DNA of 64,000 bases, from NCBI GenBank assembly GCA_022578605.1, contig MU394053.1, forward strand, positions 683,960 to 747,959. The letters are read 5' to 3'. Position 1 is the stretch's first letter. Every line of letters starts with the position of its first letter. Shown here piece after piece: positions 24,682-38,709 of the stretch. Both the position numbers and the translations under genes were made by a program. This DNA is from Camillea tinctor. Lineage: Eukaryota; Ascomycota; Sordariomycetes; Xylariales; Xylariaceae. The notes below the pieces were generated by a model. It saw only the letters and a list, made by a program, of their open reading frames with translations, made no database searches and was not told the DNA's origin.

Positions 24682-26793
24682 AGCTCGCAGGCCCAGAAGA
24701 AACCCTTGTTAGTTGAAAGGGGGGAGATGCATCGATTATACGAGGCAAGTATATAAGCGAGGTTTTCGTATGCAGGAGTATCGTGGATTGTGTGGGTTAT
24801 GGATGTAGAGGCAGATGTAGATATGGGGATATCTACTATAGGACTAGGAAGCAGGTGTAGATGTAGATGCGGATGCGGAGCTTCTCCGTGTGTGTGCCGC
24901 CAAGGGCTCCCATTGAAGGAGGGAGTGATTGAATGATGGAATATATAAGTATCGAAACCAATTCTAGACGTTATAGAATGGTTATTGAGCGTACATGTCG
25001 ATTGGATAGAGACAATCTGTGGGTGGGTATTAGTTGTGGCTAGGAATTGGGAAAAGAGAGTGTGTATTGATGGGGAGAGAGCAGTATGTGTGTAGTATGT
25101 AAGTTAGTGCTTCATCTGATGTTGATGATCATTTATTTAAGAGAACGAACTAATGAATAAAACGGTTTTAATGTTCACAGTGGATTACGAAACTGGAGTG
25201 ATACTGTACCTTTCTTTTTAGGGCAGATCCGATCCGATAAAGTACCAAGTCCCAGTGTCAAGTCCCAAGTCCAAGTCCAACTTTTCCAGTGATGGTTCCA
25301 GGTTCAGCCAAAAAAAGAAAATTTGTTGAAGCAATAAAAAATCATTTAAATAATTTTAGTTAGTAAATCAATCAATCATCAATCGATATCATGAGCTTTT
25401 TTGACTATTCCTCTTTTCCTTTTTTTTTTCTTTTTTCTTTTTTACTCCTTAGGTTTTTCCCCCCTTCTTATTCCTTCCTCTTATAATTGGGTTTCTTTTC
25501 TCTTATTGAAGGTTTAGGTATGTAGGATGGTAGGTAGGTTATGTATGTAGGTATGCAAGTAAGAAGTACCTGTGAGTAGGTATCTTACCACCCGAGACTC
25601 GAATTCGATTTCTTTCAATATTTCTCGATATAAGTGGACGAGCATACGATAAGGTTGGATAGCTACCCAAGAAGTAGTGCCTTTTTTGGTTGTTGTAAGT
25701 AGTACTTAAGCAACTGATAGCAGTAGCAGTAACCGTAGCAGGTAACAGGGAACAGCTGTAAATAGCAGCGATAGGTGCGAGTAATAATAGTACTCAAGTA
25801 CCTACCCTATATATATAAGTAGGTATGTAGGTTGTGTATTTGTAGGTTTGTATGTGTATGTGTTTGTGTAGGTACTCGAGATAATTAAGAATGTATTAGG
25901 TACCTAGGTATATATAGGGGAAATAAATAACTATAAGCTTGCCTATTCTCCCCCCGCCTGGATTGACTAGAGTAAGAAGTGAATAGGTAGGTAGGGAGAT
26001 TGTTGGCAAATGTAAGGTCTAGATATGGGAGAATTGGAATTTAAACCTTATTAGAAAGAAAGAAATAAAAGAAAAAAAGAAAAGAGAAGAATGCGCTCAA
26101 TGGCAAAAAGACTTGCATTTGCGCCGCCAACTAAAAAAGCTCTAGAGCAAAAAATAAGAATAATTAATACTGTACTGTACCTACCCTTCCAGCCCTTCAT
26201 TACCTTGTACCTTACGACCACCTTCAGAATTAGGAAGGGAAGTGGGTACTCTTGTGCTACCCACACACGTGACAGTTCCATTTACCACATAGTTTTACCA
26301 CCTACAACACAGTGATCGCTAACTATATGGCTGCAGCCACTAATACAACCTACTTATGTACCAAACCGCATCATCGAACCCCATGGTCTGACTCGGAATT
26401 CTTCTGACTAGTAACCCCTCAAACGCAAAGGTTTTCTCTCACAGCATAGACTAATTTATATGTATCAGTGTTGATAAGCATTGGTAGGTAAGACACGTCA
26501 ATTCACTACCAAGGTCTTCAGTTGTTATTGTTGTCGTTGTTGTTTGATTTGTCTAACAATTCCACAAGTACCTAGGTAGTTGTTATACGTCCAGGTTATA
26601 TATAAACCAACCCCTTCTTAACACCGAATTACTCTTCCCTTATTCACAAATCATTATAGTCGTTGTTCTCCTCTTCCTCGTCCTTGTCCTTATCTTAGAC
26701 TAGGTATATAACAAGACAGCACACCGATTATTGCTTGCTTTACCCATGATTCACAAACTCAATCCAGCCCTTATTCACACATATCTCAGCAAA
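24682..26793. other. Intergenic, LSD1 5' flank and Vps33 3' flank
   Basis: Contains GATGTAGA-type short repeats (about 24805-24880), an AAGTCC tandem (about 25244-25281), many TAGGTA strings and two exact TACCTAGGTA palindromes (25901, 26569). No coding exon is supported. Confidence 0.6.
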
Positions 26794-29051
26794 CTACATA
26801 GATTGTGTTGTAGTCGATGCTGCCGCAGTAGCCGTATTAGCTACATTCTTGGTGAACGAACTCTTCTCGATCGCAGACTCCATCATTTTGTTTCCGCTGA
26901 GTATCGATGTCGTACAAATAACGATGTTTCTCCGTCCTAGGGAACAAGCACAATTAGCCTCATTGAGCATGAAAGTAATGTCAGTCCACGGGCGGATAGA
27001 CTTGTGACTTACCTTCTTCCTTCTTCGCAATGAACCGCAGCGCAGCGATCTCCGTAAAGGTAATGCCACCAACAAATACCACAAAGACCGTTTTCTTGTC
27101 GTTTCCACCAGATAGGAGAGCCCGGGCCTTAACTGCTTTATCCTCCCCTTTTTGCAATTCGTCAAAAGCCGGTCCACGTGCGTGTTTCACGGCCTCCTCG
27201 AATCCGCGCCACCCTTGTGCCCCGCCTCCGGCCGTTGCGCCCGCGCCCCCTACCCCGTTCCCCCGCGTAATCGAGAGAACATATTGTTTTTGGAGAACGC
27301 ACTGCACGAGTCGGATCGATAGCGGCGCATATCCACTGTAAACGTAGGCAATGTCGTTGGGATCGTGCTCGTTCACCTCGTCAACTATGAGACGAAGCTG
27401 CTTGCGAAGATATGTATAATTGGTTTTGGTGCCCGCAGTGCTGCTCGGGCCTGACATGGGAATCATACTAGCCATTGGCGAACTTCGAGGGAGAAACAAT
27501 TGAAGTTTCTCCAAATTGTGCAAAGTGAGTAAATGCTGGTAGCCGTAGCCTTGGAGAACTAGCCGCCTAAAGTGGTCAAAGTCTTTCGATTTGATGCCCC
27601 CGGATATGCACGAGTGAATACACAGGAGTCGGAGGATCTCGGATAGGGGCAAATCTCTTGCAATGAGTTCTTCGATCGCATCATACTGCGAGCTGGGATC
27701 AGCACCGGCGGCAAGATTTTGCTGTACCTCCAGCAGCCTGCTAAATTGATCTGTTCGAGTATGTTTCATTATTTCTTCCGCAAGACCCGTGTGAATCCTC
27801 AGGCTTTGGTGCTCAGCTTGATATCCCGGCAGTTTCTTCACAAAATCCTTAAGCTCCGCTGTTGTTTTCGACCCGTGACGGCTCTCGTAATCGTTCTGTA
27901 GACGCCGTGCCACCTTATTCAACAAGGTTCCCACGATTGCAAAATTTGTATCACGAAGCCCATCATAGAGCTTATCTGAAGAGTCGAGTTGGATCTTGCG
28001 TTTTCTGGAGGGGGTATTAGCCACGGTGGTATTGGCTACACCCTGCGCTGGTTGCGGCGGGGCTCCGACAATAGTAGAATCAATATCCGTCTGGTTATTT
28101 TGAATCCCCCAAAGCTCATCGATCAGCCCTTCATAGGTCAATTGTGTGAGCAAAGGTGTGACGAAATCAACCTCTCGATCAATAACAATGACGCTCTCGA
28201 TGGTATTACTCGGTGTAAGCCCGTCCTTGGTGTTTTCGGTCGTGCTCTCACCAGCTAAGAGTTCTTGTCGCATCCGGGTCAGTAGTTCTGCTACACGTTT
28301 CGCATTCTCTCCTTTCCCAATTACGCGGGGGAAGAGTCCATGTTTTGACTGGATGCCCATCAACGCCTTGGCCATCAAGAACGCGGGTGTGGTATCCTTG
28401 AACAGAAAGAGATCTCGGAAGGAGTCGTCAAGCTCCAGCGACAAGACATCTCGCTCTAGTGGGAAAAAGTATAATGGAAGCTCGGAGATATTCACGTCAC
28501 CAAGCACGCCGGCTTCCTCCAATAGCTTGTCGGACACCAGGGTCCGGCGAGGGACCCAAAATATGTGGAATTCATGACCGGTCTGGCTTTCACGTTGTAA
28601 TCGCTTAATGTGATCTGAGAATAATGTCAGCATGTCACGGCAGACATCTCATGCATTTGATGCTGACCTGCTATGGACTGGGCGTGACGCGCACACTCGC
28701 CTCGTGCCATGAACACGACATTCCGTTGACTGGTGTCGGCATTATTGTTCTCCAAGAAGAAGAATTTATCTACGCCGTAATCTTGTAGCGTGGACACCTT
28801 AACGATGATACCGATGGGGCCGGCCAGACTGCGCTCGATGATGAGGTTCTTCTTGCCACGGACCTAGATAGCTCGCTCGCTCACTCACTGGTTATTTCAC
28901 CGATATACCAACCTAAGATACTGTCCAAGAGAGGGGGAGGGGGGGTTAAAACCAGAGGCAAGCCCTTACTTACGGCTTCTAGATGATAGAGAATGTCCTT
29001 GCGAGCCCTATCTCTGATATGTTCGGTGTCGAACCCCACATGAGGAGCCAT
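26794..29051 (-). CDS. VPS33: Vps33, Sec1/Munc18 protein of HOPS and CORVET
   Basis: SM-family subunit of the HOPS/CORVET tethering complexes that templates SNARE assembly at vacuoles and endosomes. Exons: 29051-28974, 28863-28668, 28614-27013, 26936-26794 (672 aa), all GT-AG and in phase. Family blocks are read in order: KKNLIIERSLAGPIGIIVKVS and GVDKFFFLENN near the N-terminus, the STALK-like PLYFFPLERDVLSLEL, then SVIVIDREVDFVTPLLTQLTYEGLIDE, the central SM signature. The C-terminal block FVVFVGGITFTEIAALRFIAKKE continues across the last intron into RRNIVICTTSILSG. A Gly/Ala-rich insertion (GVGGAGATAGGGAQG) interrupts a loop before the last block. Length is normal. The C-terminal tail beyond SGNKMMES is Ala/Thr-rich and probably disordered. 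Confidence 0.94.
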
Positions 29052-30204
29052 CTTGAGCTCTTCATGGGGGTACTGATGGGTTTTTGGTTATTCACATGTG
29101 TAAGAGTAAAGCTGAGCTTGGGGGACTTGAACAGGCGGGAAAAGACGATTAAGTAATAGGTAGGTTAGTAGGCCTAGGTACTAAGCAAGGTACTAACCTT
29201 AAGCAAGTACACCTGGGGGAAGCTTTGGCCTCGGATTTAGGCTTATCTCTTTTCGGTCAGCATCGGTATCGATTGGCCCCGACGTCATATCTTTTTTGGA
29301 ATAGACTTACCTCCTGCCCCGGTCACAACATTAGGTCAGTATTTAGTACCCCACTGAATCCTAATAAGGTCCTTCCTGTGGTTGTTATTGTTGATAATAA
29401 AGTAAATAGAAGTTTATTGACATGCCATGTAACGCTGTCGTGTGATTCTTGAATAAAAATGATTTATTGTAGTTATAGAACAGCTTAGTACAGCAAAATA
29501 ATAACATGCGTTTATGTATTGACAAGTACATACAGAGGCAATCATAAAAAGAAAGAAGAAACAGAATACTTGCTACCTAGATAGTTAGAGAAGAACTTAC
29601 ACTGATGTAATACATACTACTACTGTTTACATATCCAACAGTATAGAGCTGAGAATACTTTGGTACAGAGAAGACCGAAAGGGGAGAATGAAGAAACAGA
29701 GAGAAGTGGATCAGCTCTATCTATATATATGTATATAGATCAATTTCGAACAGCAGAACCACATATATTCATGTACGTAGTAGGCATATGGGTATGTATA
29801 TATATCTGCGCACCGCAACTTTTTCAGAATATCCGTCCATGTTCGTTTCTTCAAAGTAGCACCTGAGAAGTGCTTTATGCTCCCGATAAAAAGACCTGAG
29901 CTGGCGTCATCCCATCCGGAGGCGATCGATCTTTCAGCTTGCCACCAAACGCCTCAACCCTAATCTGTCGCCTTCGGCGAGCAAAAGATGGCGCATGCAA
30001 TAAAACCCTAAATTCTTTGAATTCTTTTTTGATAGAGCTTTCTTTCAGAACAACATGAATGCAATGCGATGCTCCGGGTCCCCTCCTTCTCCCTGGCCCG
30101 GATAAAAACGCCCAGCTGGATAAAAAAAAATAGTAAAGTCGTCGCTGAATGCGGCCAAGAACTGCAAGACCGAGTATCTCTCCTTTACCCTCTTCTCTTT
30201 TCTC
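29052..30204. other. Intergenic
   Basis: Vps33 5' flank and UBE2W-like 3' flank. A TATATGTA-rich run lies near 29720-29800. No coding exon or RNA gene is supported. Confidence 0.6.
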
Positions 30205-30841
30205 TTATACGTTGTTATCATGGTAGTAGAAGTCGATGTCTCTTGGTCGCAATCGGTTCCCGCGAACGAATTCCTCATCTCCCGGCGGCCGCTCGTTCTT
30301 GGTGTTCCCCGTGAGCATGCTTTGGATACTCATGCACACACTCTCGACATTTTGAACCGGGCTCCATCCTTGCGAACCTAGCAGATCAAGACATATGATA
30401 CCATTCGAATAGATGTGTGGGTGCATGGGTATCGGCCGGTTGTCGAGCTTGACGAATGTTACCTCGGGGGCCTCTGCTTCTCATTAGTTTTCACTTCCCC
30501 AGGTACCTTCGGGTGGCAACGACGAGGCGCACATACCAATCGGGTAGGAATTGCTGAATTTGAACTTCAGACGGTACGTCTGACCTGCATATATGGGGTT
30601 CTGGTCAAGGACTTGGATGTCGAGGAACCATTCTTCAAGATTATCGGCAGATACCAGAGTTATTCCAGGCGGCAGGCTGTTGGTGATCTAGGTCACAGTA
30701 GAAATTATGAGAGGTCAGCATGGCTTTGCTTCCACGTACCAACTAAGCGCGCTACATAGTTGTAGTGAAGGGGGCGGTGGTTGAGCGTACCTTGGAGAGC
30801 TCCTTGCCCAACCTTTTGGGACCCAGGCCAGCCATTCTCAT
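30205..30841 (-). CDS. UBE2W-like ubiquitin-conjugating enzyme (E2)
   Basis: E2 enzyme resembling animal UBE2W, which attaches ubiquitin to disordered N-termini rather than lysines. Exons: 30841-30791, 30687-30537, 30473-30205 (156 aa). The start MRMAGLGPKRLGKELSK matches the E2 helix 1, and either of two nearby ATGs (30841 or 30835) could be used. Next come the E2 fold block EEWFLDIQVLDQNPIYAGQTYRLKFKF and the active-site region HPHIYSNGIICLDLL, with catalytic Cys. The canonical HPN is replaced by HPH, as in UBE2W. The C-terminus DIDFYYHDNNV parallels the WWYHDD-type tail of UBE2W. Saccharomyces lacks an obvious ortholog, so fungal names vary. Family assignment rests on remembered UBE2W features, not on a search. 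Confidence 0.88.
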
Positions 30842-33545
30842 GCAGGCTGGATACGGAATATCCAGGTTTACGGGAAACCAACCGAGCTTAGATTCGAGGG
30901 AAGGCAATGCCTGGCCAGGTATGTAGTATAGGTATGATTAGAGGTATAGGGGTAGATGTAGATGAAGATGTGGGATCAATTGGTCGCCAAGGGAGGGTGT
31001 TTGAAGGAGGTATATTGGGTAAACAACTACGCCGAAAGCCGGTGTAAGTATAAAAAGTAAGAGGCAAAGAGAAGAAATGATCCAGGTCTAGATGATGTAT
31101 TTATTCTTTTGTGGTAATGAATGATTGGCCTCGATAGAAACACGATGAGTGGGTTTGAAGATGGTAGCTGTGAGTAGCGTCAGAGCGAGTTGTTTGAGGT
31201 AAGTAAGTAAAGTAAAGTAAAGTAAGTATATGTTATAGGTAAATAGTATGTAAGTTGGCCCAAAAGAGATAGGAATCAATCATGTTTCTAGTTCCCCGCC
31301 AAAAAGGTGCCGGTACCCATCTACTTGTAGCCAGGAAGTAGTACATAACATCATAGGTTACCACCAATGCCCACTCCACATACCACACCAGCAGATTTGC
31401 GGGCGTTTAAAAGCTTGCCTTTTGCGTATCGATAAGGAGTAGCTACTTAAATAAGCATCTCTACATGTATTGTACATACCCGTACATAACCTTACTTCGT
31501 ACATGCGCCTAAAAAAATTACAGCTACACTACACCACACTAATAAAACCCCCAAACCCCAGATTTCTGTCTGCTATGAGAATAGGTTTTGCCAGGGCTGC
31601 CGCTGCCGACTTTGTTGTCCAATATTCCATTCCTTCTTTACACATCATCAACCGTTTGTACCCGTCTTGCCAGGATGACCGCTGCTGCTGCTGATATAAG
31701 TCATCCAGATTCCAACAATTGAGTTCGTCATCTCAATCTTATTATATCGTATTCTCTCATTTTAAAGACCACTTACTACTATCTACCTACTCGCACCAGC
31801 TACGCTACTAAAACATGAAGCTAGGAGATTTTTTTTTAATCAACCGCATCCTAACCCGGTACCATATTTACTATTTACTAGGTAGGTAGGGTTGGTAGAT
31901 TGATAGGCAGACAGGGCAACTAGGTACTCCGCCACAAGACAACATTTGATAGATGCCTTCTCAGCTGGTGTTGGGTTACTACCTTACCTATGATCCTATC
32001 CCACCTGTTGGATAGTCTGTGATAGGCCAGGGAATAAAACAATATTGACTCACCAGGCAGAATAACCAACAGTTATTTTTTAAGTGAACCAGGAAAGATC
32101 TGATTCTAGAAGGCAGAGAAGAAAAAAAAGAACAAAAGGCAATTCAGGAGGGAACCAAAGATAGGAAAGAAAAGAAAAGAAAAGAAGCTGAGCCATTGTT
32201 ACTTCACGTGCACTACACTAGCAACGCATCATTAGATATATTGTGCGTAGGTAGTGAACCAAGCAGCCAAGCCACCACGAACCGACCAATAGCTAGTCAC
32301 GGCGTAGTTTGGTTTTGGGCACCAGGCTTATTAGGTTGCCCTGTATTGCGGCTGAGCCCAGAAACCCCCTGAAATGGTCAAGCACCTAGTAAGTGAGGAC
32401 TCCGCTAGAGTGCCGCAGCCCGGAGCGACGTACCCCTACGTCAGGTAAAGTACCAGGTACGCAAATGGGTATCGGCACCTGTGTTATAGTGTATGTAAGT
32501 GAGACCGTATTGCGTATTACGCGTTACGTATCTCTCGACCAGCTTTAACTCGCACTTACATTCGCAAGGCTTTTTTTTCTCTTTCTTTTCTCTTTTAGGT
32601 TATTTTCCTTAGTGAAGATATATGTGATATGCATATTATTGCATGTTATTACATGTAATATACATATCAATGGTATATTGATACCTGAAAGTGGTGTAAT
32701 TGATTACATAGCTGTATGTATACAGGTAAACCTATCAGAAGGAGCCAGTAACATTGATACAGGTATAACAAGGTTAACCTAGTTTAAGTGGTAAAGGTTG
32801 GTTGATAAAGTATATGTAGGACCCAACCCAAACCAGTTACTGAACCCTTTGTTTCTTTTCTTCTTTCCCTCCTTACATATCTCGATACCATACAATATAA
32901 CATAACATATTTGATTGATAAAGGCTTCAATATATCTTATATCTTATATACTATATCTCATATCAACTTCACCTAACCTATGTCCTTTTTTCTTTTTTGT
33001 TTTTAAACAACTTAGTTAAACTGATGTAACTTGCTCGACTTACACCAGACTTACCTACAAAGACATCCCCCCACTTTTTTACACCAGGGTACTCGGTACA
33101 TTGTAGCAGTACTTTTCCCCTAACCTAAAAAACTTAAGGAGCAAAGACCCCTCAATCCACTTAACTGTCAAAAGGAGGGGCTTCTCTTTTTCCTACAATC
33201 TCCCTTTTTCATTATCCCACTTATTCAGGCCTAACCTCAGACAATCTGTCGTCCTTCAACTTCCCACGAGCGCCAGAGGCAGCAACAAAAGCAGCCGCAG
33301 CCTCGTGCTCTCGCAACCGACTTCATAAACTGCGCTCTCTTCCGAAGTTGTTGCTTGCTCGTTTCCATAACCATAACCATAACCATAACCATTCCTCTTC
33401 CTCGTCCCACCCCAATCCCCCTACTATCACCATCACCCACTCGTCCAACAACTCCTCCTCCTCCTCTCAGATACAAGGACAACGAGAACAACGGGAAGAA
33501 GAAGAACACTTACAAAACCCACAACAACACCAACCCCGTCTCACC
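30842..33545. promoter_or_regulatory. Divergent intergenic region between UBE2W-like and CaMK genes
   Basis: 2.7 kb holding both 5' flanks. It includes AAGTA repeats (about 31200-31225), AAAAG runs (about 32165-32185), an AT-rich ATGCATATTATTGCATG-like stretch (about 32627-32665) and a (CCATAA)n array (about 33365-33390) in the probable leader of the kinase. No coding exon is supported. Confidence 0.5.
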
Positions 33546-35083
<1,538 letters not shown>

Positions 35084-35685
35084 AAAGAAGGAAGATGGTA
35101 GCGCAAGACTAAGGAATTAAAAATTATTCAAAGGAAAGGGGGAGAAGGAAAGGAACAAGCGTCTTCAAAAGAAAGAAAAATCTTAGAACAAATAGGTTAA
35201 GGCTCTTTTTATTTGAGGGAGAGGAAAATATCCTCCTTTGTTTGTTTTTTTCTTGCGAAGTCTTTTTTTTTTTTTTCCCTAAATTAAATAAAATCAAGTC
35301 AAACAAGCCGACACGTGATGACTCTATTCTTTTTTCCTCTGACAACTTTATAATGGAAGAGAAGAGACGAGGAAATTTGGAAGAGGGAAAAAGGGGGAAA
35401 CAGAAACAAGGAAAATAAGTTTTTTCTTTCTTTCCCTTTCACTAGTATACTTCACCTTTTCAGATAACTTTTATCATCTATTCAAGCAAACCCACGGCGT
35501 TAACGCAGTGAACATGTGTTGGATAAGGGGGGGGATTAGGTAAGATGGGGAAGGGGGGAAGGACGGGATATGTGTGGGTGTGGATGTGGGTGTGGATATG
35601 CTATCTGAGATCAAGGAAGGGGAAAGGAAAAGGGGGTGTATAGGTAGGTTATAGGCTGCGTAAACTAAGAAAATATAAAAGTGAG

Positions 35686-35722
<37 letters not shown>

Positions 35723-37182
35723 CTGCTACTTCTTTTGTGATTTAGTTAGGGAGGAAGAGGAAGGGGAACGGGGTGGTGTATAAGAGTAGGTACGCAACCT
35801 ACCGACCTACATGCTCGTTTTATTATACCTATCATTTTTTTCATACCTAGGTACTTTCCTTTTCTCTCATTTGCCTTTCTCCTTTTTCTTTCATTTTCAC
35901 TAAGAGAGTATAAAATAAGACAGAAGCCTTGCTTAGGTAGTGGAAGGAAGGAAGGAAGGTAGGATGGTGTTGCTGGTCGTTACTTGGGTAGCGAGATTAC
36001 CTTGCCTTGCCTTACTCTACCCACCTAATCTATATAGTGTAGGTAGCGAAAGAGAAGTCCATGTCCAAGCTTGAGGTGGGATATACTTACAAACCATTTT
36101 TCTTTTCTTTTTTTCAATTGAGTTAAACGAGGTTAAATAAAGGTAGGTGGATAGATGGATAGATGCTCGCTATAGAGAGGAAGGCGGATGGAGAGAACGA
36201 GAAAGGGGAAGGGGAAGGGGAAGGGGAGGGAGGCCGGTCTTAGGTAACCTATAGGTATTACATACCTAATAGTGAAGTTATATAACTTGTGGTCAGCATT
36301 TACATACTGCTTGATAAGTCATGGGCTTCTATTCTTCATTTAAGTGGCTTTGATCGTATATAATTCAATCTTCCCTTCTCCCCTAGGCTAGCACTCTTCT
36401 TATTACAAAAGACATTCACAGTCGTATCGAGTAAGAGGTAGCAAGTCCATCGACGCATTTGTTTTAGTCAACTCATTTCAATTCATATCAAATCACTGAC
36501 TATTCCACATTCTTTCACCCCTTGTTTTCTTTCTCTGCTACAACCTATCTATCACAGGTCCTTCACCCCTTCTTTCTCTTCTACTTCCCATTCGGTATGC
36601 TTTCAACTCAAAATTCTCTCTCCAGCCCACCATTCCCCCTTTCTTAACCATCCTTTCCACCCTCTCCTGCCGATTTGCCAAGGTATCTTATTTCTCCTAC
36701 CACCACCATCCATTTCACCCTCCACCATTCCTTTCCTTTCCTCTCTTCCCTCCCGACCAGATGAATGTAATATAAAAAGTGAATAAGGTACCGGACCCTG
36801 AAACCCTTCAGTATCCAAAACCTAGGGTATATATATGATAGATAAATAATGATCCTCCTTTCCATATTCCTCCCATTCCATCCCACCAGTCATTTAATAT
36901 TAGAAAGAAATAAAACACAAAGGAAATATAGTTTAAAAAAAAAAGAAAAGAAAAAAAGAAAGCAAATGATAAATGTAAAAAGAAATTGTGTCCAAGAATG
37001 AGAAAAAATAAACAAAACTGATGATGTATAAACCTTAGCGGCGTAGCACATAAAAACAATCATCTTCGATCCTCAATCCCCTTCTCAAGATGAAATGTAA
37101 TTGGTATATCATGTGAGCTCGTGTGTATATGTTCATATATATATGTGTGAGTTTTGAAATGTGGTGTATCATACGTCATTGA
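35084..37182. other. Intergenic between convergent genes
   Basis: Contains a T11A26 homopolymer junction (35686-35722), GGAAG repeats (about 35940-35960), GGAAGG/GGGGAA runs (about 36200-36230) and one TACCTAGGTA palindrome (35844). No coding exon is supported. Confidence 0.6.
35686..35722. repeat. T11A26 homopolymer junction
   Basis: Eleven T followed by about 26 A, downstream of the kinase gene. Homopolymer lengths in assemblies are unreliable. Confidence 0.7.
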
Positions 37183-38709
37183 TCATGCGCCTAGCTCGCC
37201 GAGGACTTGTTCCCGTAGGGCCTCATACCGGCGGCTGTCGAAGCGTCGGCGTTTCCATCCGCTCGCACGGAGACGCTCGATGCGCTGCTGGAGCGCATCA
37301 TCAGTACTAGCGCCGCCTGGGCGTATTGTCGAGGCTGCGGAAGCAGGACGGACTATGCTTAGGGGGTTAGGGTTGTTGGTAGCCCGGCTTTCATTTCGTG
37401 GTGGTAGCGGCCACACTTCATCCATCATTTCTGCCACGTCCGATCGTGCTGATGCCGGCTCCGATGGCGTTGCCAGGTCGAGACTGGCAGGCAGAGTAAT
37501 GGCGCGAATGTGTCGTGGCGATGTTGGATAATTCGACATGTTCAGAGGAGACGACGGAACATCAGGTGGCAGGCTAGGGGTTGCGGGTGTATCGTCAGGG
37601 ATAGCCAAAAGACCATCCACTGCTTCCCGATGCCATGATACCTGCGAGCGTAGGGCCGAGAGTTGTGAACAGATACGGTTGATCGAACGAGATTGAAGGA
37701 AAGTGTCCAAGTCGAACTGGCAATCAACGGGGCTCTTTATCCCTACGGCATCATTATCGGCGCGTCTTAGTTCTAGCCCGGTTAGGGCTTCAGGTGTTGC
37801 CTCTTCCGCTTTCGGTTCCACTTCCGGCGGAGATCCAGACTTTAGTATTGGCTCCGGCTGCGATGACTTCAGGGCCTTGGTGATCTCGGGGGCCTCCTGC
37901 AAAGAAGCCTCGGGACGCCGAATGAAGTAGTCATCCTCCCAGCCAAGAGTGGGACTGTCTGGACGAATGTATGGCTCGGGCTGGAACTCAATAAGCTCGG
38001 GTAGTCCAGAAAAAGACACCTTCTTTTTCGGCTTGACAGCAGATCGCGGGCTTGCCTTAGTAACCGCATCATCGTCAAGCGAGAAAACGCTCGTTCGCGG
38101 CGATGACATGGCACTACTTGTCGTCGATGTTCTCGAACTAGCAGACAATCCTGGGGAGTTCATACTAGGTATCGAAACAGTAGATGGTGACCTCGTTCTC
38201 CCGGCCATATTCTCCTCCGTTGTGTTGATGAGCATCTCTGCCTGGTCATAATGAGACCGGGCGTCGCGAAGTAGTTTGGTGCGGTAGTTTGAAGATGAAG
38301 ACAAAGGCCGAGCACACCACTCAAACGACGAAGCAGCATAGAAATGGAGGTAGATTAGGTAGAGGGGCTCAACCGAGGATTTATCTTTGATGCTATCCAA
38401 GATCTCACAACACCTCGACGAACATGATCGGTACTTCCGGGCCAGATATTTCCGTTTAACCTCATTCACGGCATCTTTCCATTCCTCGGCGGTGAACGGT
38501 ATGGAAGCGAGGGGGACAGGTACAACATTTGACGGGCGCTTTGTATCGCCGAGGGCAGGGACTGATTGTTGGCGCCGGTGGCTAAGCGAAACCGAAGGGG
38601 TCTTCAACGAGGATAGAGATGCCGTCCGCCTAGGCCCCGTAGGGACCAAGTCGATGTTGGTGCGGCTGCCCGTAGTCCCCGGTAGCAATAGAGGTATTAA
38701 GCCGCCCAT
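37183..38709 (-). CDS. Conserved-looking hypothetical protein with PP1-docking-like motif
   Basis: Single-exon gene of 508 aa; not assigned to a named family. It starts at a true ATG (MGGLIPLLLPGTTGSRTNI). Residues about 70-155 form a compact, probably helical domain (FTAEEWKDAVNEVKRKYLARKYRSCSSRCCEIL, then LYLIYLHFYAASSFEWCARPL), reminiscent of a TPR/MIT-like helical repeat. A Ser/Pro-rich linker follows, then KKKVSFSGLPELIEF, in which KVSF fits the RVxF protein-phosphatase-1 docking consensus. The tail contains a second short helical block (FDLDTFLQSRSINRICSQLSALRSQVSWHREAVDGLL) and a basic C-terminal helix (RIERLRASGWKRRRFDSRRYEALREQVLGEL). The composition suggests a regulatory or scaffold protein. 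Function is not known to me. Confidence 0.8.
   Translation of the reverse strand: MGGLIPLLLPGTTGSRTNIDLVPTGPRRTASLSSLKTPSVSLSHRRQQSVPALGDTKRPSNVVPVPLASIPFTAEEWKDAVNEVKRKYLARKYRSCSSRCCEILDSIKDKSSVEPLYLIYLHFYAASSFEWCARPLSSSSNYRTKLLRDARSHYDQAEMLINTTEENMAGRTRSPSTVSIPSMNSPGLSASSRTSTTSSAMSSPRTSVFSLDDDAVTKASPRSAVKPKKKVSFSGLPELIEFQPEPYIRPDSPTLGWEDDYFIRRPEASLQEAPEITKALKSSQPEPILKSGSPPEVEPKAEEATPEALTGLELRRADNDAVGIKSPVDCQFDLDTFLQSRSINRICSQLSALRSQVSWHREAVDGLLAIPDDTPATPSLPPDVPSSPLNMSNYPTSPRHIRAITLPASLDLATPSEPASARSDVAEMMDEVWPLPPRNESRATNNPNPLSIVRPASAASTIRPGGASTDDALQQRIERLRASGWKRRRFDSRRYEALREQVLGELGA

Noticed and set aside
32627..32665. AT-rich near-palindrome around ATGCATATTATTGCATG
   Set aside because: Imperfect and within generally AT-rich intergenic DNA. 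No repeat partner or terminal structure was found.
33365..33390. (CCATAA)n array as a possible interstitial telomere repeat
   Set aside because: The unit differs from the fungal telomere repeat CCCTAA, and only a few copies occur in a kinase leader.
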